Positions 28,595 through 37,546 of a stretch of DNA of 64,000 bases are shown piece by piece. The notes below the pieces were generated by a model that saw only the letters and a list, made by a program, of their open reading frames with translations, ran no database searches and was not told where the DNA came from. The stretch spans positions 1-64,000 of the forward strand of contig CAMDKL010000009.1 in the NCBI GenBank assembly GCA_945900945.1, read 5' to 3'. Source of the DNA: Pirellula staleyi DSM 6068 (lineage in GTDB: Bacteria; Planctomycetota; Planctomycetia; Pirellulales; Pirellulaceae). Both the position numbers and the translations under genes were made by a program. Every line of letters starts with the position of its first letter. The first letter of the stretch is position 1.

Positions 28595-29221
28595 ATGATG
28601 ACAACGATCCAACCGAGGCGATATAGACCAAAACCATTTGCAATTTACTTTTTTGCGCTAACACTCTTCTTGCATTTTCTTGCATCAACTGCATGCAATG
28701 CAGAGCAGTTCGTTTTGTTCGATGTAACGTTCGAATACACGAAAGAAAATGCAGACAATTCAAAGCCGAGTAAGTCTCACTATTACGTAAAGGACAAAAT
28801 GCTCAGCGCAGATCGTCCCAAGGATTGGACGTCCCCCGTAGACTATCGCAACGGTACCGTTCACGTTCGACTGGAAGTGATAGACAAGCCAGCAGGGGAC
28901 GAACCGACGACTTGGAGCATTTGCTACATACCCAACAAAGGGCAAAAGAACGGATACGGTTGCCTGGGTACCGACATCTATAAGAAGGTTGGGGTTTACG
29001 AGAAAGACATCTCCATGAAATCGTTTTGGGAGAACGACTCTATTGTGTGGACCGAAGGCATCAAGCAGATGGACTTGGTGATCAAGGACAACAGTGGCGG
29101 CTCCGGACACGCACACAAGCGTTCCGACTCTGAGAAGTTTTTCCCTACGAATGTTCGCTTAACACTGACTCAAGTTTCGGCTGGTTCGAAATACGATCCG
29201 AAGCTTGGCCTGAAGAAGTAA
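28595..29221 (+). CDS. Secreted hypothetical protein in tandem with the GH-like gene
   Basis: 208 residues starting one base after the previous stop, so probably translationally coupled. The signal peptide is FAIYFFALTLFLHFLASTAC. The mature domain is beta-rich and Trp/Tyr-rich (FVLFDVTFEYTKENAD, HYYVKDKMLSAD, WTSPVDYRNGTVHVRLEVID, TTWSICYIPNKG), which could be a carbohydrate-binding or jelly-roll fold. No catalytic motif is recognised. Pairing with the GH-like propeller suggests carbohydrate handling, which is inference. Confidence 0.7.
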   Translation: MMTTIQPRRYRPKPFAIYFFALTLFLHFLASTACNAEQFVLFDVTFEYTKENADNSKPSKSHYYVKDKMLSADRPKDWTSPVDYRNGTVHVRLEVIDKPAGDEPTTWSICYIPNKGQKNGYGCLGTDIYKKVGVYEKDISMKSFWENDSIVWTEGIKQMDLVIKDNSGGSGHAHKRSDSEKFFPTNVRLTLTQVSAGSKYDPKLGLKK

Positions 29222-29257
29222 AGATTGGTAGTTGCAGATGAAACTGGAGAGCACGAG

Positions 29258-29275
29258 CCGCTGCGCGGGTTAAAC
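29258..29275 (-). repeat. Short GTTTAACCCGCG repeat, reverse copy
   Basis: CCGCTGCGCGGGTTAAAC is the reverse complement of GTTTAACCCGCGCAGCGG at 41447-41464. Near copies occur at 48390-48515. Confidence 0.7.
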
Positions 29276-29302
29276 ATGGACTTCAAGATTTGCGACGATA
29301 CC

Positions 29303-31243
29303 TTACTTTTTGCCCAGCAGTTTCTGAAGGAAGGCATCTATCGGTCCAATTGTTTTCATGGTCGCTTGTTCGAAACTCATTCCGCTTGCAAGGGACCGGA
29401 CGATGGTATCGTACTGAGTTTTCATTTTCGCAACGTGCATTTTTCGTATGACGCCGAAGCCAATTGTGGCCGACGCTTCATCGTTCATCGAACCATCCGA
29501 CAACGATTTCAGGTTCTTTAGCTGCAACATCGATTCCGGCAATCGCCTTAACCATGGCTGAACCCGAGCATCGTTGTCACCAACCGCAACGGTTAAGGCT
29601 TGACGCCCAGCTCCGTCCGCAAACCAGCGAGGAACTCCCTCGTGGGAGCTCATCCATAGACTCGTAAGCTGTTGCAAAAGTGAGGATTCGTTTATCTTGT
29701 TTTCCGCTTTGTCGAAAACGATCGCAACATAGCTGTCCAAAACGTCACTTCGCCAATGGCTTGACCATTCTGGCGGCAATGCTCGACTCTCAATCATCTT
29801 TCCGAATTCGCTGTAGTCATACCGTTGCTTCAAGGCGAAGATCGTTATACCACCCTTGATCAAAGGCGCTTTGCCTGAAACTTTGAACATCTGCCGGACT
29901 TGATTTGCTGCTTTATTTACCTGGGCTAGAAGGATCTTGGTATTTTCCGTACCGATATTGCCGATGACATGAAATTGATCGTCAATTGCTTCATCGGCCT
30001 CGCTTTTTGGAGATGCTACTTTCCACTTTTCGCGAGCTCTCTCGATACGCTTGGCCATCAGATCGGTATGGCTTGCTTTGTCTGCGAACGCTTTGCCAAC
30101 GACTTGATCGAGTCTAGCATCCTTGTTTTGGCCATCAAACGTCGCACCTTCTTTTATCCACGTGGCCACCAGCTGGATTTGAGAATCCGACAAAGCGGGT
30201 CTTCCCATCGGCATTCTCGCACCCTCCACGCCTTGCAGTCTTCGAACGATGAGGCTCTCATCCGGTTTGCCTGGAGAAACAATTGAACCGTTGTCGCCAC
30301 CCTTTAGGATTTGCGAAAACAGGTTGAACTGCAATCCTCCGCTAACACGAGTGGCTGCGTAATGGCATCCATTGCAATTGGCGATCAAAATAGGTGCAAT
30401 GTCGCGCGCGAAGCTCACAGTTTCTTTTCCGGTCGGTGCGTTAGTCTTGATTGGTTCCGCTTTGGTTGGTTTAGCGGCCTCTGCTGGCTTGCTGCTCGCC
30501 AACGATGTGATTGGAGCTCCCTGTGAGGGGCCGTCGAAATTCGCCCCTTCTTTGATCCACTGTTTTAATTTGGCAAAGTTTTCGGCTGACACTTTGTTAC
30601 CATTCCTCGGCATGTCGCCCGATTCAATGGATTCCACAATGCGACTGCCCACAGGATCACCAGGGAACAAGACTACGCCCCCTTTCGAACCTTTCATCAA
30701 GGCAGTGTAGGTGGCGAGCGAGAAACCGCCACGTTCAGCGTTGATATGACATCGCGAACACTGTTCGACCATCCATGGGGCAATATCTCTCGAAAAACTA
30801 ATCGTTGCTTGACTGGAAGGCAGCGGTACTGGCTTTTTCTCGTCTTCCTTTTTCGAGCGGTTCAGTTTCTTCTCTTTGAGCAACGCATCCCACGTCGGCA
30901 AGTTGGTGAGTTCTGCTCCCTCGACGCTTAGGAGTTGGTGTGCTTTCGTAAGTTCTACATGGATCTTTTTGATTTCCGAAAGTTCTTGTCCGGAGGCGTT
31001 TTGAGTTAACTCTTGGATCCGTATCGTCGACTGTTCAACGGCATCAACAGATTCTACTACTTTTCCTTCCCTGAGAAGCTGGCTCGCTTTCCTTACCAAT
31101 TCTTTGATAAGTGCAAGGTCAACTGAGTTGGAGATAGCAGTTTGATTTTGAGCAACTGCTTGGTTTTGGCAGACTTGTGATAGTAAAAGAGCGAGTCCGC
31201 AGCAAAGTCGAATGGCAATTTGTAGCATAGGATTCAATGGCAT
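29303..31243 (-). CDS. Secreted protein with two planctomycete-type c-cytochrome domains
   Basis: 646 residues. Signal peptide (LQIAIRLCCGLALLLSQVCQ). Two PSCyt1-type domains each carry a CxxCH motif: CSRCH near residue 161 (ARDIAPWMVEQ context) and CNGCH near residue 289 (ARDIAPILIAN). Each is followed by the PGDPxxS and MPRxG or MPMGR elements that usually supply the distal Met ligand. The C-terminal third is a globular domain with a gluzincin-like VPRWFADGAGRQAL segment but no HExxH, so it is not an active metallopeptidase by sequence. It lies 46 bp after the Ser/Thr kinase on the same strand and may be co-transcribed. Confidence 0.88.
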   Translation of the reverse strand: MPLNPMLQIAIRLCCGLALLLSQVCQNQAVAQNQTAISNSVDLALIKELVRKASQLLREGKVVESVDAVEQSTIRIQELTQNASGQELSEIKKIHVELTKAHQLLSVEGAELTNLPTWDALLKEKKLNRSKKEDEKKPVPLPSSQATISFSRDIAPWMVEQCSRCHINAERGGFSLATYTALMKGSKGGVVLFPGDPVGSRIVESIESGDMPRNGNKVSAENFAKLKQWIKEGANFDGPSQGAPITSLASSKPAEAAKPTKAEPIKTNAPTGKETVSFARDIAPILIANCNGCHYAATRVSGGLQFNLFSQILKGGDNGSIVSPGKPDESLIVRRLQGVEGARMPMGRPALSDSQIQLVATWIKEGATFDGQNKDARLDQVVGKAFADKASHTDLMAKRIERAREKWKVASPKSEADEAIDDQFHVIGNIGTENTKILLAQVNKAANQVRQMFKVSGKAPLIKGGITIFALKQRYDYSEFGKMIESRALPPEWSSHWRSDVLDSYVAIVFDKAENKINESSLLQQLTSLWMSSHEGVPRWFADGAGRQALTVAVGDNDARVQPWLRRLPESMLQLKNLKSLSDGSMNDEASATIGFGVIRKMHVAKMKTQYDTIVRSLASGMSFEQATMKTIGPIDAFLQKLLGKK

Positions 31244-31289
31244 CTAGAAAGAAAGGTGCATAGTGGGGACCGGTAGTACCCACTCCAAC

Positions 31290-32861
31290 TTATCGAATCG
31301 CGAAAACGGCAAATAAGATGACTGCGAACAAAACCAAAGTCACAACGCCAACGCCGACCAAAAGGGAGACGTTTGAATTTGAATCTGTTTTGGCGGAATT
31401 GCCCTGAGGTATCGCGGCAGACCTTGTTGGCTGCTTGGTCGCCGTTGGCTGCTTGGTCGCCGTTGGCTGGTCGTACGGTTTTAGTAAAGGTGACGATCCT
31501 CCACTGTTGCTATTCTGCGGGTTAGAAATCGACGACGTGGCCTTTGCAATCGCTTGGCTTTTGGATTTTTTGGCATTTGTGTCGTGCACGAGATCGATTT
31601 TGCTATCGATCGACGAAGAATCGCTTTTTACAATCGCCCTCAACACGCCACTATCCGAGGTAGACAAAACGACAACGGAACTACCTTGGTCAACTTTGGT
31701 TTTGTTGCTTAGTTTGGTCACCGTTTCGATATCTTGATTTGATTTCTTTGTTCCTTCTGAGAGCAAGTCGGAAACCGACAAATTATTGTTTCTCGATTTG
31801 GATGGATCGTCCTGGGTCTCTTGACGGTATTTGACCATCCAGGCTTCCAAAATTTCGGCCACATGCAAGCAGGTCGCGTATCGAAACTTGGGATCTTTTT
31901 GCATCATCTTGACGCAAACGCCATCCAGTTCGCCTGGACAATCGAACCTATCTTTTCGGATATCGGGGGGCATGGAATTCTGATGCCGTATAATTCGGCT
32001 TGGAATACTGCCCTCAGGAAAGGGGGCGTGCCCAGTCAATAAGAAGTAGAGTGTGCATCCCAATCCATACATGTCGGCGCGGCTGTCGATATTGTGGCTA
32101 TTGATCGCTTGTTCTGGCGGCAAGTAATCGGCTGTGCCGAGCACTTTGTCGTTGTACTCCATGGTGAGCGAAGGATCCATTTCTTCGGAGAACAAGGCCA
32201 AACCGAGATCGAGAACTTTGACGACCCCCTTTTTGTTGACAAGGATATTGGCAGGCTTAACATCGCGGTGTATCAGGCCAGCTTCGTGTGCATGGTGGAG
32301 CCCCCGAGCGGATTGTGCAATGTAGTCGGCTGCAACAGCAAATGGCAACGGACCATGCTTGCGCACGAGGGTTTGCAAGTCTGCACCATCGACATATTCC
32401 ATTACGATGTAGTGCGTATCTTTTTCGTTGTCGATATCGAACGCATGAACGATGTTCGGGTGATTCAAAGAAGCGATGGCTTTGGCTTCACGTTGAAATC
32501 GTTCAAGGTAGCTATTGTTGCCAAGCTTCGACTTTGGAAGCACTTTGATGGCCCGCTTGTGCTGCATCACTAGATGTTCGGCAAGATAGACGCTGCTCAT
32601 CCCGCCGGATCCAAGGTGTCCCAATAGTTTATGGTTTCCCAAGAAGAAGCCTTTGTACTTACCTTGCAGAACTTTTTCGCACTGCCATCGCGTAACCAGT
32701 CCGGCTTCCTCTAGTTCCTTGCAGACTGCCACCGGATCCTCGGGCAAAACCCCGTTGTTTCGCTCTTTGATCAATTCAAGCTGTGCATGAAGGATAGCCG
32801 GCTCAACAAGTCGGCTTTTTTTGATTAACTCGAATATTCGGTCAGATGTGATCTGCGTCAT
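31290..32861 (-). CDS. Planctomycete-type Ser/Thr protein kinase with one transmembrane helix
   Basis: 523 residues from the ATG at 32861, which follows GAGG by 10 bases; an upstream in-frame ATG at 32972 adds 37 atypical residues. N-terminal planctomycete leader (about 1-75), then the kinase domain: glycine-rich GHLGSGGMSSVYLAEH, catalytic Lys106, HRDVKPANIL with Asp200, DLG at 218-220 in place of DFG, and GTADYLPPEQ. A Ser/Thr/Lys-rich linker contains QPTATKQPTATKQPT (a DNA direct repeat near 31430-31472). A C-terminal TM helix (LLVGVGVVTLVLFAVILFAV) anchors it with the kinase in the cytoplasm. Its targets are unknown; co-orientation with the double-cytochrome gene is suggestive only. Confidence 0.93.
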   Translation of the reverse strand: MTQITSDRIFELIKKSRLVEPAILHAQLELIKERNNGVLPEDPVAVCKELEEAGLVTRWQCEKVLQGKYKGFFLGNHKLLGHLGSGGMSSVYLAEHLVMQHKRAIKVLPKSKLGNNSYLERFQREAKAIASLNHPNIVHAFDIDNEKDTHYIVMEYVDGADLQTLVRKHGPLPFAVAADYIAQSARGLHHAHEAGLIHRDVKPANILVNKKGVVKVLDLGLALFSEEMDPSLTMEYNDKVLGTADYLPPEQAINSHNIDSRADMYGLGCTLYFLLTGHAPFPEGSIPSRIIRHQNSMPPDIRKDRFDCPGELDGVCVKMMQKDPKFRYATCLHVAEILEAWMVKYRQETQDDPSKSRNNNLSVSDLLSEGTKKSNQDIETVTKLSNKTKVDQGSSVVVLSTSDSGVLRAIVKSDSSSIDSKIDLVHDTNAKKSKSQAIAKATSSISNPQNSNSGGSSPLLKPYDQPTATKQPTATKQPTRSAAIPQGNSAKTDSNSNVSLLVGVGVVTLVLFAVILFAVFAIR

Positions 32862-33273
32862 ACCAAACTGTTCCTCGAAGACTCCACTTTTTGTCGCGAC
32901 CTTGGGGGGAGATTCCGATTCCACGAACCTAAAAAACGAACAAAGCATGCCTTTGCAACCCAGATCTCGCAAAACGCAGACTCTGTCTTAGTGTACTGAG
33001 ATTTCTTTCTAAGCATATCTATTGACCATTAAGAATGAGGGTTTTCTCATTTTCCCACCTGACTACCCCCCTGTTGATTTCCAAACCGATAGCCTCGCAT
33101 GACTCCTCCAACGTTTTCGTCCTTAGGTTTGCTGTGAGCACGGTTCTTAAAGCTTCTTTGCAGCTTCCATTCAGTTTCAACTGCTGAGTACCCTCCCGAC
33201 CTCGGAACCTTATTGCTAAACTGAACTCAGCTTCCGTACACTCCTCACACATCATTTCGAGGCACCATTAGGC
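32862..33273. promoter_or_regulatory. Divergent region between the kinase and xylA
   Basis: 412 bp that should contain the promoters of both genes. It also holds a 78-residue minus-strand frame (33255-33019) whose start would be only 18 bp from the xylA start. That leaves no room for separate promoters if the frame is real. I saw no operator-like palindrome. Confidence 0.4.
33019..33255 (-). CDS. Possible small protein upstream of the kinase (doubtful)
   Basis: A 78-residue frame with an N-terminal MMCEEC and a mixed composition that could be coding ([34 protein letters not shown]). It is co-oriented with the kinase. Against it: it fills the divergent promoter region and its start is 18 bp from xylA. 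It matches no family I recognise. Confidence 0.25.
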   Translation of the reverse strand: MMCEECTEAEFSLAIRFRGREGTQQLKLNGSCKEALRTVLTANLRTKTLEESCEAIGLEINRGVVRWENEKTLILNGQ

Positions 33274-34584
33274 ATGAGTTATTTTTCCGACATCAGCAAG
33301 ATCCAGTACGAAGGACCGAAAAGTCGAAACCCATTAGCATTTCGTTGGTACAACCCCTTGGAGGTGATCGAGGGAAAGACGATGAAGGATCATTTGCGAT
33401 TCAGTATCGTTTATTGGCACACAATGCGTGGTACCGGTTCGGACCCATTCGGACCAGGAACCGCAATTCGACCTTGGGATGATGGTTCCGATTCGGTCGA
33501 AAACGCCCTAAAACGAGTGGAAGTCGCTTTCGAAATATTTGAAAAACTAGATGCCCCGTTTTATGCGTTTCACGACCGAGACGTCTCCCCTGAAGGGGGT
33601 TCGTTGCGCGAGACCAATGCGAACTTTGACCGCGTCGCCAAATCCCTAAAGGATCACCAGGAAAAGACCGGGGTCAAATTGCTTTGGGGAACCGCCAACA
33701 TGTTCAGCCACCCGCGATTTATGCATGGCGCGGCTACCACATGCAACGCAGATGTCTTTGCTTTTGCCGCCGCTCAAGTCAAAAAATGCCTAGAAGTGAC
33801 CAAGGAACTTGGTGGTGAGAATTACGTATTTTGGGGCGGCCGAGAAGGCTATCAGTGCCTTTACAATACCGACATGAAACGCGAATTGGACAACCTCGCC
33901 AGATTCTTTCACATGGCCGTCGACTACGCCAAAAAGATCGGTTTCAAAGGACCGTTTTTAATCGAACCTAAACCGAAAGAACCGACAAAACATCAATACG
34001 ATAGCGATGCGGCAGCTTGCCTGAATTTCCTGCGAAACTACGACCTGATGCCCTATTTCAAGCTGAATATCGAGACCAATCACGCGACTCTAGCTGGACA
34101 CACCATGATGCACGAACTTGACTACGCTGGCATGCAGGGCGCGCTCGGTTCGATCGATGCAAACACGGGCGATTTGCTCCTAGGTTGGGATACAGATCAA
34201 TTCCCTACCGACTATTATTTGACCGCTCAATGTATGTTGGCCATCTTAAAGCACGGCGGACTAACAACCGGTGGAGTCAATTTCGATGCCAAGGTGCGAC
34301 GAGAAAGCTTTGAGCCGATCGACTTGTTCTACGCACATGTTGGCGGAATGGATGCCTTTGCTCGAGGACTCCGAATCGCTTCCGAAATTCGCAAGGACGG
34401 CGTCATCGGCCAGTTCGTATCGAATCGTTACAAAAGCTGGGATAGCGGTATCGGCATGGAAATCGAAGCTGGCAAGACATCTTTCGAAAGCTTGGAAAAG
34501 TACATGCTCGAAAAAGGCGATGTCGCTCCGAACGAAAGCGGTCGGCAAGAAATGCTCGAGAATATTTTCAATCGTTATCTCTAG
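33274..34584 (+). CDS. xylA: Xylose isomerase
   Basis: 436 residues, the length of class II (E. coli-type) enzymes. It interconverts D-xylose and D-xylulose in the cytoplasm with two divalent metals. Conserved elements: [37 protein letters not shown], the active-site [11 protein letters not shown] histidine, [33 protein letters not shown], the metal-ligand [13 protein letters not shown] and [18 protein letters not shown], and [17 protein letters not shown]. No xylulokinase or transporter lies next to it. The TAG stop is within CTAGCTCTGATTATTCATTAG, the start of an intergenic repeat-like sequence. Confidence 0.98.
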   Translation: MSYFSDISKIQYEGPKSRNPLAFRWYNPLEVIEGKTMKDHLRFSIVYWHTMRGTGSDPFGPGTAIRPWDDGSDSVENALKRVEVAFEIFEKLDAPFYAFHDRDVSPEGGSLRETNANFDRVAKSLKDHQEKTGVKLLWGTANMFSHPRFMHGAATTCNADVFAFAAAQVKKCLEVTKELGGENYVFWGGREGYQCLYNTDMKRELDNLARFFHMAVDYAKKIGFKGPFLIEPKPKEPTKHQYDSDAAACLNFLRNYDLMPYFKLNIETNHATLAGHTMMHELDYAGMQGALGSIDANTGDLLLGWDTDQFPTDYYLTAQCMLAILKHGGLTTGGVNFDAKVRRESFEPIDLFYAHVGGMDAFARGLRIASEIRKDGVIGQFVSNRYKSWDSGIGMEIEAGKTSFESLEKYMLEKGDVAPNESGRQEMLENIFNRYL

Positions 34585-34733
34585 CTCTGATTATTCATTA
34601 GCCGAAGGGCACTCAATACCGCTGACTTTGGCCAGTAGCTGAACTCGCAAGAGTTTAGAGGTTCACCAAACTTAGCTGAATTCTTGCGAATTTTAGTTAA
34701 GTCGTGCATCAGCGTGATTCTGAAGTTCTGACT

Positions 34734-34803
34734 CTGCGAAATCTGTGCAATCTGCGGATGGAAATAATCTTCGTTATTTGTCCGCAGATTTCGCAGATGA
34801 CCG
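34734..34803. repeat. CTGCGAAATCTGCGG-type inverted repeat
   Basis: The left arm contains CTGCGAAATCTG and ATCTGCGGATGGAAATAA (34750-34767). The right arm TTATTTGTCCGCAGATTTCG (34774-34793) is largely its reverse complement. It can form a long hairpin centred near 34770. Confidence 0.75.
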
Positions 34804-34858
34804 CAGATTTTAGGACGGACCTAGCAAATCGATTTTTAGAATGGTCAAGTTGGGACGT

Positions 34859-34887
34859 AAAAAAAGGATGCGCATTTTGCTCATCCT
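34859..34887 (-). terminator. Rho-independent terminator of the alpha operon
   Basis: Read on the minus strand: AGGATGAGC, loop AAAAT, GCGCATCCT (9-bp stem with one mismatch), then a run of T. It lies 46 bp after the rplQ stop. Confidence 0.85.
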
Positions 34888-34933
34888 AATCATTCATTCT
34901 AAATTGTACGGACCAAATTTCCGAGGTTTGCTA

Positions 34934-35509
34934 TTAAGTTGCAGCAACTTCGAATGACGGCTTTGTGGCTTTTTTGGTAACGCGATCGTTTTTGCCGACG
35001 AACTCGAGAATCGCTCGCGTTCCATTATCACCCAATCGAGGCTTGGATAATCGCATGATTCGCGTGTAGCCACCTGGTCGAGTCGTAAATCTTGGCGCGA
35101 TTCGGTTGAACAGAACATCCACCGCTTGCTTGTCACGAATCATGGCATAGACGCGACGTCGTGCCGTGATGCCGGGCGAGCGAGCGTCAGCCCATTTACG
35201 CCAAGTATCGCTTTTCCGCCAAGCCTTCCACTCCTCGGTCCCGCGTTCCGCTTTGGTTTCAAACTCGACAGCGCCAGCTTCGCCAGCCAAGCCCTTCATA
35301 GCGATCGTAATGCACTTCTCTACCATTGGGCGAATTTCTTTCGCTTTTTCGAGAGTTGTGATGATTCGACCAGGCACTTTAGGGGCGTTTGGCTCCAATT
35401 CCGTTGTTTCCCGTTCGGTCAGGAAAATTGCGGAAACCATGTTCGCAAATAGCGCCTTGCGGTGCGACGAATTGCGTCCTAGAACGCGACCTTTTCTACG
35501 GTGTCTCAT
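34934..35509 (-). CDS. rplQ: 50S ribosomal protein L17
   Basis: 191 residues, about 60 longer than the usual ~125-130. The N-terminus is standard (MRHRRKGRVLGRNSSHRKAL). An insertion follows around residues 34-50 (TELEPNAPKVPGR) and a larger one at about 70-118 (KGLAGEAGAVEF to ADARSPGITARRR). The family then resumes with LFNRIAPRFTTRPGGYTRI and ILEFVG. It is the last gene of the alpha operon, 69 bp after rpoA, followed by the terminator. Confidence 0.96.
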   Translation of the reverse strand: MRHRRKGRVLGRNSSHRKALFANMVSAIFLTERETTELEPNAPKVPGRIITTLEKAKEIRPMVEKCITIAMKGLAGEAGAVEFETKAERGTEEWKAWRKSDTWRKWADARSPGITARRRVYAMIRDKQAVDVLFNRIAPRFTTRPGGYTRIMRLSKPRLGDNGTRAILEFVGKNDRVTKKATKPSFEVAAT

Positions 35510-35578
35510 GACAGATATCCAAAACGATTTAGCAAATTGATAGGTTTAGAGATAACCAACCCGCGGCTGGCAATCGGA

Positions 35579-36562
35579 TTAACGCAACGATGGAACACGC
35601 ATCCCAAGATGCAATCCCATGTTGCCAAGCTTTTCGCGAACTTCGGTCAGCGTTGTTTCGCCAAAGTTTCGGACTTCGAGCAACTGATCCTCCGTTCGCT
35701 GGACAAGATCTCGCACTTGACGAATTCCTTCAGCTTCCAAGCAGTTGTTTGCACGCACCGAAAGCTTCAATTCCGCTACGGTCGTATTGAGTTTGGCTTC
35801 GAGTTGAGCTTCTGCACTGCCAGGCCCGCCTCGAGCGACCGCGTGGACTTGTTTGCCCAATTCGCTTGACTGAACAAATGGGTTAAGGTGCTTTCGAAGG
35901 ATCTTTGCCCCTTCGACCAGAGCCATTTCAGGATGCACAGAACCATCGGTCCACAATTCGATAATCAATCGATCGTAGTTTGTCTTTTGTCCAACACGGG
36001 TCTCTTCGACGAAGTAGCGAACGCGGACGACTGGACTGTAAACAGCGTCTACGGGAATGATTCCGATTTCGTGATCGCCAGAGCTATGTTCGGTTGCTGG
36101 GACATAGCTGCGCCCGTTTTCGACGACCATTTCCATCATAAATGGAACGTCGGCGGTCAAGGTCGCGAGCACATGGTCCTTGTTGATGATCTCGACATCC
36201 GAGTCTGTTTGAACGTCGGCACCGGTGATCGGTCCAGCCTTGTCCCGTGTCACTGTCAAAACGCGAGTGTTGTCACTATGGTTCTTTACCACTAAGCTTT
36301 TGACATTCAGAACGATTTCCGTGACGTCTTCTAAAACACCTTGAATTGAGGAAAATTCGTGCTGAGCGCCGCGAATCTTGATTTGAGTTACGGCACTACC
36401 TTCCAAACTGGAGAGGAGAACACGACGCAGGCTATTGCCGATCGTTGCTCCGAAACCGCGTTCGAAAGGCTCTGTCGTAAACTTTCCGTAGGTCGACGAA
36501 AGTGTCGAGCGATCAATACTCACTTGACTCGGTAGTTCTAATCCACGCCAACGAATATGCAT
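35579..36562 (-). CDS. rpoA: RNA polymerase alpha subunit
   Basis: 327 residues, a normal length. The N-terminal assembly domain shows [20 protein letters not shown] and [15 protein letters not shown], and the C-terminal domain shows [20 protein letters not shown] and [20 protein letters not shown], the surface that contacts activators and UP elements. It lies between rpsK (65 bp upstream) and rplQ. The rpsD gene that usually precedes rpoA is missing. Confidence 0.98.
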   Translation of the reverse strand: MHIRWRGLELPSQVSIDRSTLSSTYGKFTTEPFERGFGATIGNSLRRVLLSSLEGSAVTQIKIRGAQHEFSSIQGVLEDVTEIVLNVKSLVVKNHSDNTRVLTVTRDKAGPITGADVQTDSDVEIINKDHVLATLTADVPFMMEMVVENGRSYVPATEHSSGDHEIGIIPVDAVYSPVVRVRYFVEETRVGQKTNYDRLIIELWTDGSVHPEMALVEGAKILRKHLNPFVQSSELGKQVHAVARGGPGSAEAQLEAKLNTTVAELKLSVRANNCLEAEGIRQVRDLVQRTEDQLLEVRNFGETTLTEVREKLGNMGLHLGMRVPSLR

Positions 36563-36626
36563 TGCCTAAGTACTCCAGTAACAACTAAAACTGACTCGTG
36601 ATGACTTTTTTTGGACTCATTCCAAC

Positions 36627-37037
36627 TTAAACGCGACGACGCTTGCGAGGCCGGCAACCGTTGTGCGGAATCGGAGTGATGTCCTCGATTAATTTGACCG
36701 TGATACCTGCTGCCTGAAGAGCAGTAATAGCAGATTCACGACCTGACCCGGGCCCTTTGACACGGACTTCGATTTCCTTGACGCCAAATTTAGCAGCCTT
36801 TTCGGCAGCCTGTTGAGCCGCCAGTTGTCCTGCGAAAGGGGTGCTTTTGCGAGACCCTTTGAAACCGCTAGTTCCCGCACTGGCCCAGCATAAAGTATCG
36901 CCCTTCATGTCGGTGATCGTTACCGTCGTATTGTTGAAGGTTGCCTTTACGTGAGCAACCGCAGAGGTGACATTGCGTCGAACCTTGCGTCGCTTGTTTT
37001 GAACCGAAGCACTGGTATTTGCTGCTGTCTTGGCCAC
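36627..37037 (-). CDS. rpsK: 30S ribosomal protein S11
   Basis: 136 residues. Family motifs: [60 protein letters not shown] and the end [14 protein letters not shown]. The N-terminus is a little longer than average and Lys/Arg-rich. Second gene of the alpha operon, 125 bp after rpsM. Confidence 0.98.
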   Translation of the reverse strand: MAKTAANTSASVQNKRRKVRRNVTSAVAHVKATFNNTTVTITDMKGDTLCWASAGTSGFKGSRKSTPFAGQLAAQQAAEKAAKFGVKEIEVRVKGPGSGRESAITALQAAGITVKLIEDITPIPHNGCRPRKRRRV

Positions 37038-37162
37038 AGTGGGACCGTTCCTTCAAATCGAAATGCGGATGATACTTAAAAGTACGAATAAGTTAGTTCG
37101 CTATGCGAACGAACCGCAACCCATGGAAAGGCTGCGGGGTACAAACGTCGGCCCGCGAAAAA

Positions 37163-37546
37163 CTATCGCAAGTCCTTAACGCCCTTCTTGCCTGCAACCG
37201 TCTTCCGTGGCCCTTTGCGGGTTCGAGCATTGGTGCGTGTGCGTTGACCGCGGACCGGCAAGCTTTGCTTGTGCCGAACCCCTCGGTAACATTTGATTTC
37301 CCGCAGCCGGTGAATGCTCTGACCGATTTGACGACGAAGTGGGCCTTCGACAGTGTAATCTCGTTCGAGCAAAGTGGACAAACGGCTCAATTCGTCTTCA
37401 TCCAGGTCTCGAGCCTGTTTGGTCGGATTGATTTTGGTCTTTACACACGCTTCCCTAGCAATAACGGCACCAACGCCGTAAAGATACTGAAGCGAATAAA
37501 TGACTTGCTTGTCATTCGGAATATCAACACCGAGAAGACGCGGCAT
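37163..37546 (-). CDS. rpsM: 30S ribosomal protein S13
   Basis: 127 residues. Standard start MPRLLGVDIPNDKQVIYSLQ, the helix-hairpin YLYGVGAVIAREACV, HRLREIKCYRGVRHKQSLPV and the C-terminal RTRTNARTRKGPRKTVAGKK tail. First gene of the alpha operon here. No rpmJ, infA or secY gene precedes it, which differs from the common spc-alpha arrangement. The leader between 37547 and about 37680 carries a tandem CGTCGTGCAAT repeat at 37610-37632. Confidence 0.98.
   Translation of the reverse strand: MPRLLGVDIPNDKQVIYSLQYLYGVGAVIAREACVKTKINPTKQARDLDEDELSRLSTLLERDYTVEGPLRRQIGQSIHRLREIKCYRGVRHKQSLPVRGQRTRTNARTRKGPRKTVAGKKGVKDLR

Larger units (their letters stand above)
34585..34933. other. Intergenic region with palindromic repeat and a terminator
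   Basis: 349 bp between xylA and rplQ (convergent). It holds the GATTATTCATTAG element, the CTGCGAAATCTGCGG palindrome (34734-34803) and the rplQ terminator (34859-34887). No gene is seen. Confidence 0.6.

Noticed and set aside
29225-29521. 98-residue plus-strand frame after the secreted hypothetical gene
   Set aside because: Overlaps the 3' end of the well-supported double-cytochrome gene on the other strand.
31428-31472. Tandem direct repeat as a possible regulatory or mobile sequence
   Set aside because: It lies in frame within the kinase linker and encodes the QPTATK repeats; a coding microsatellite explains it.
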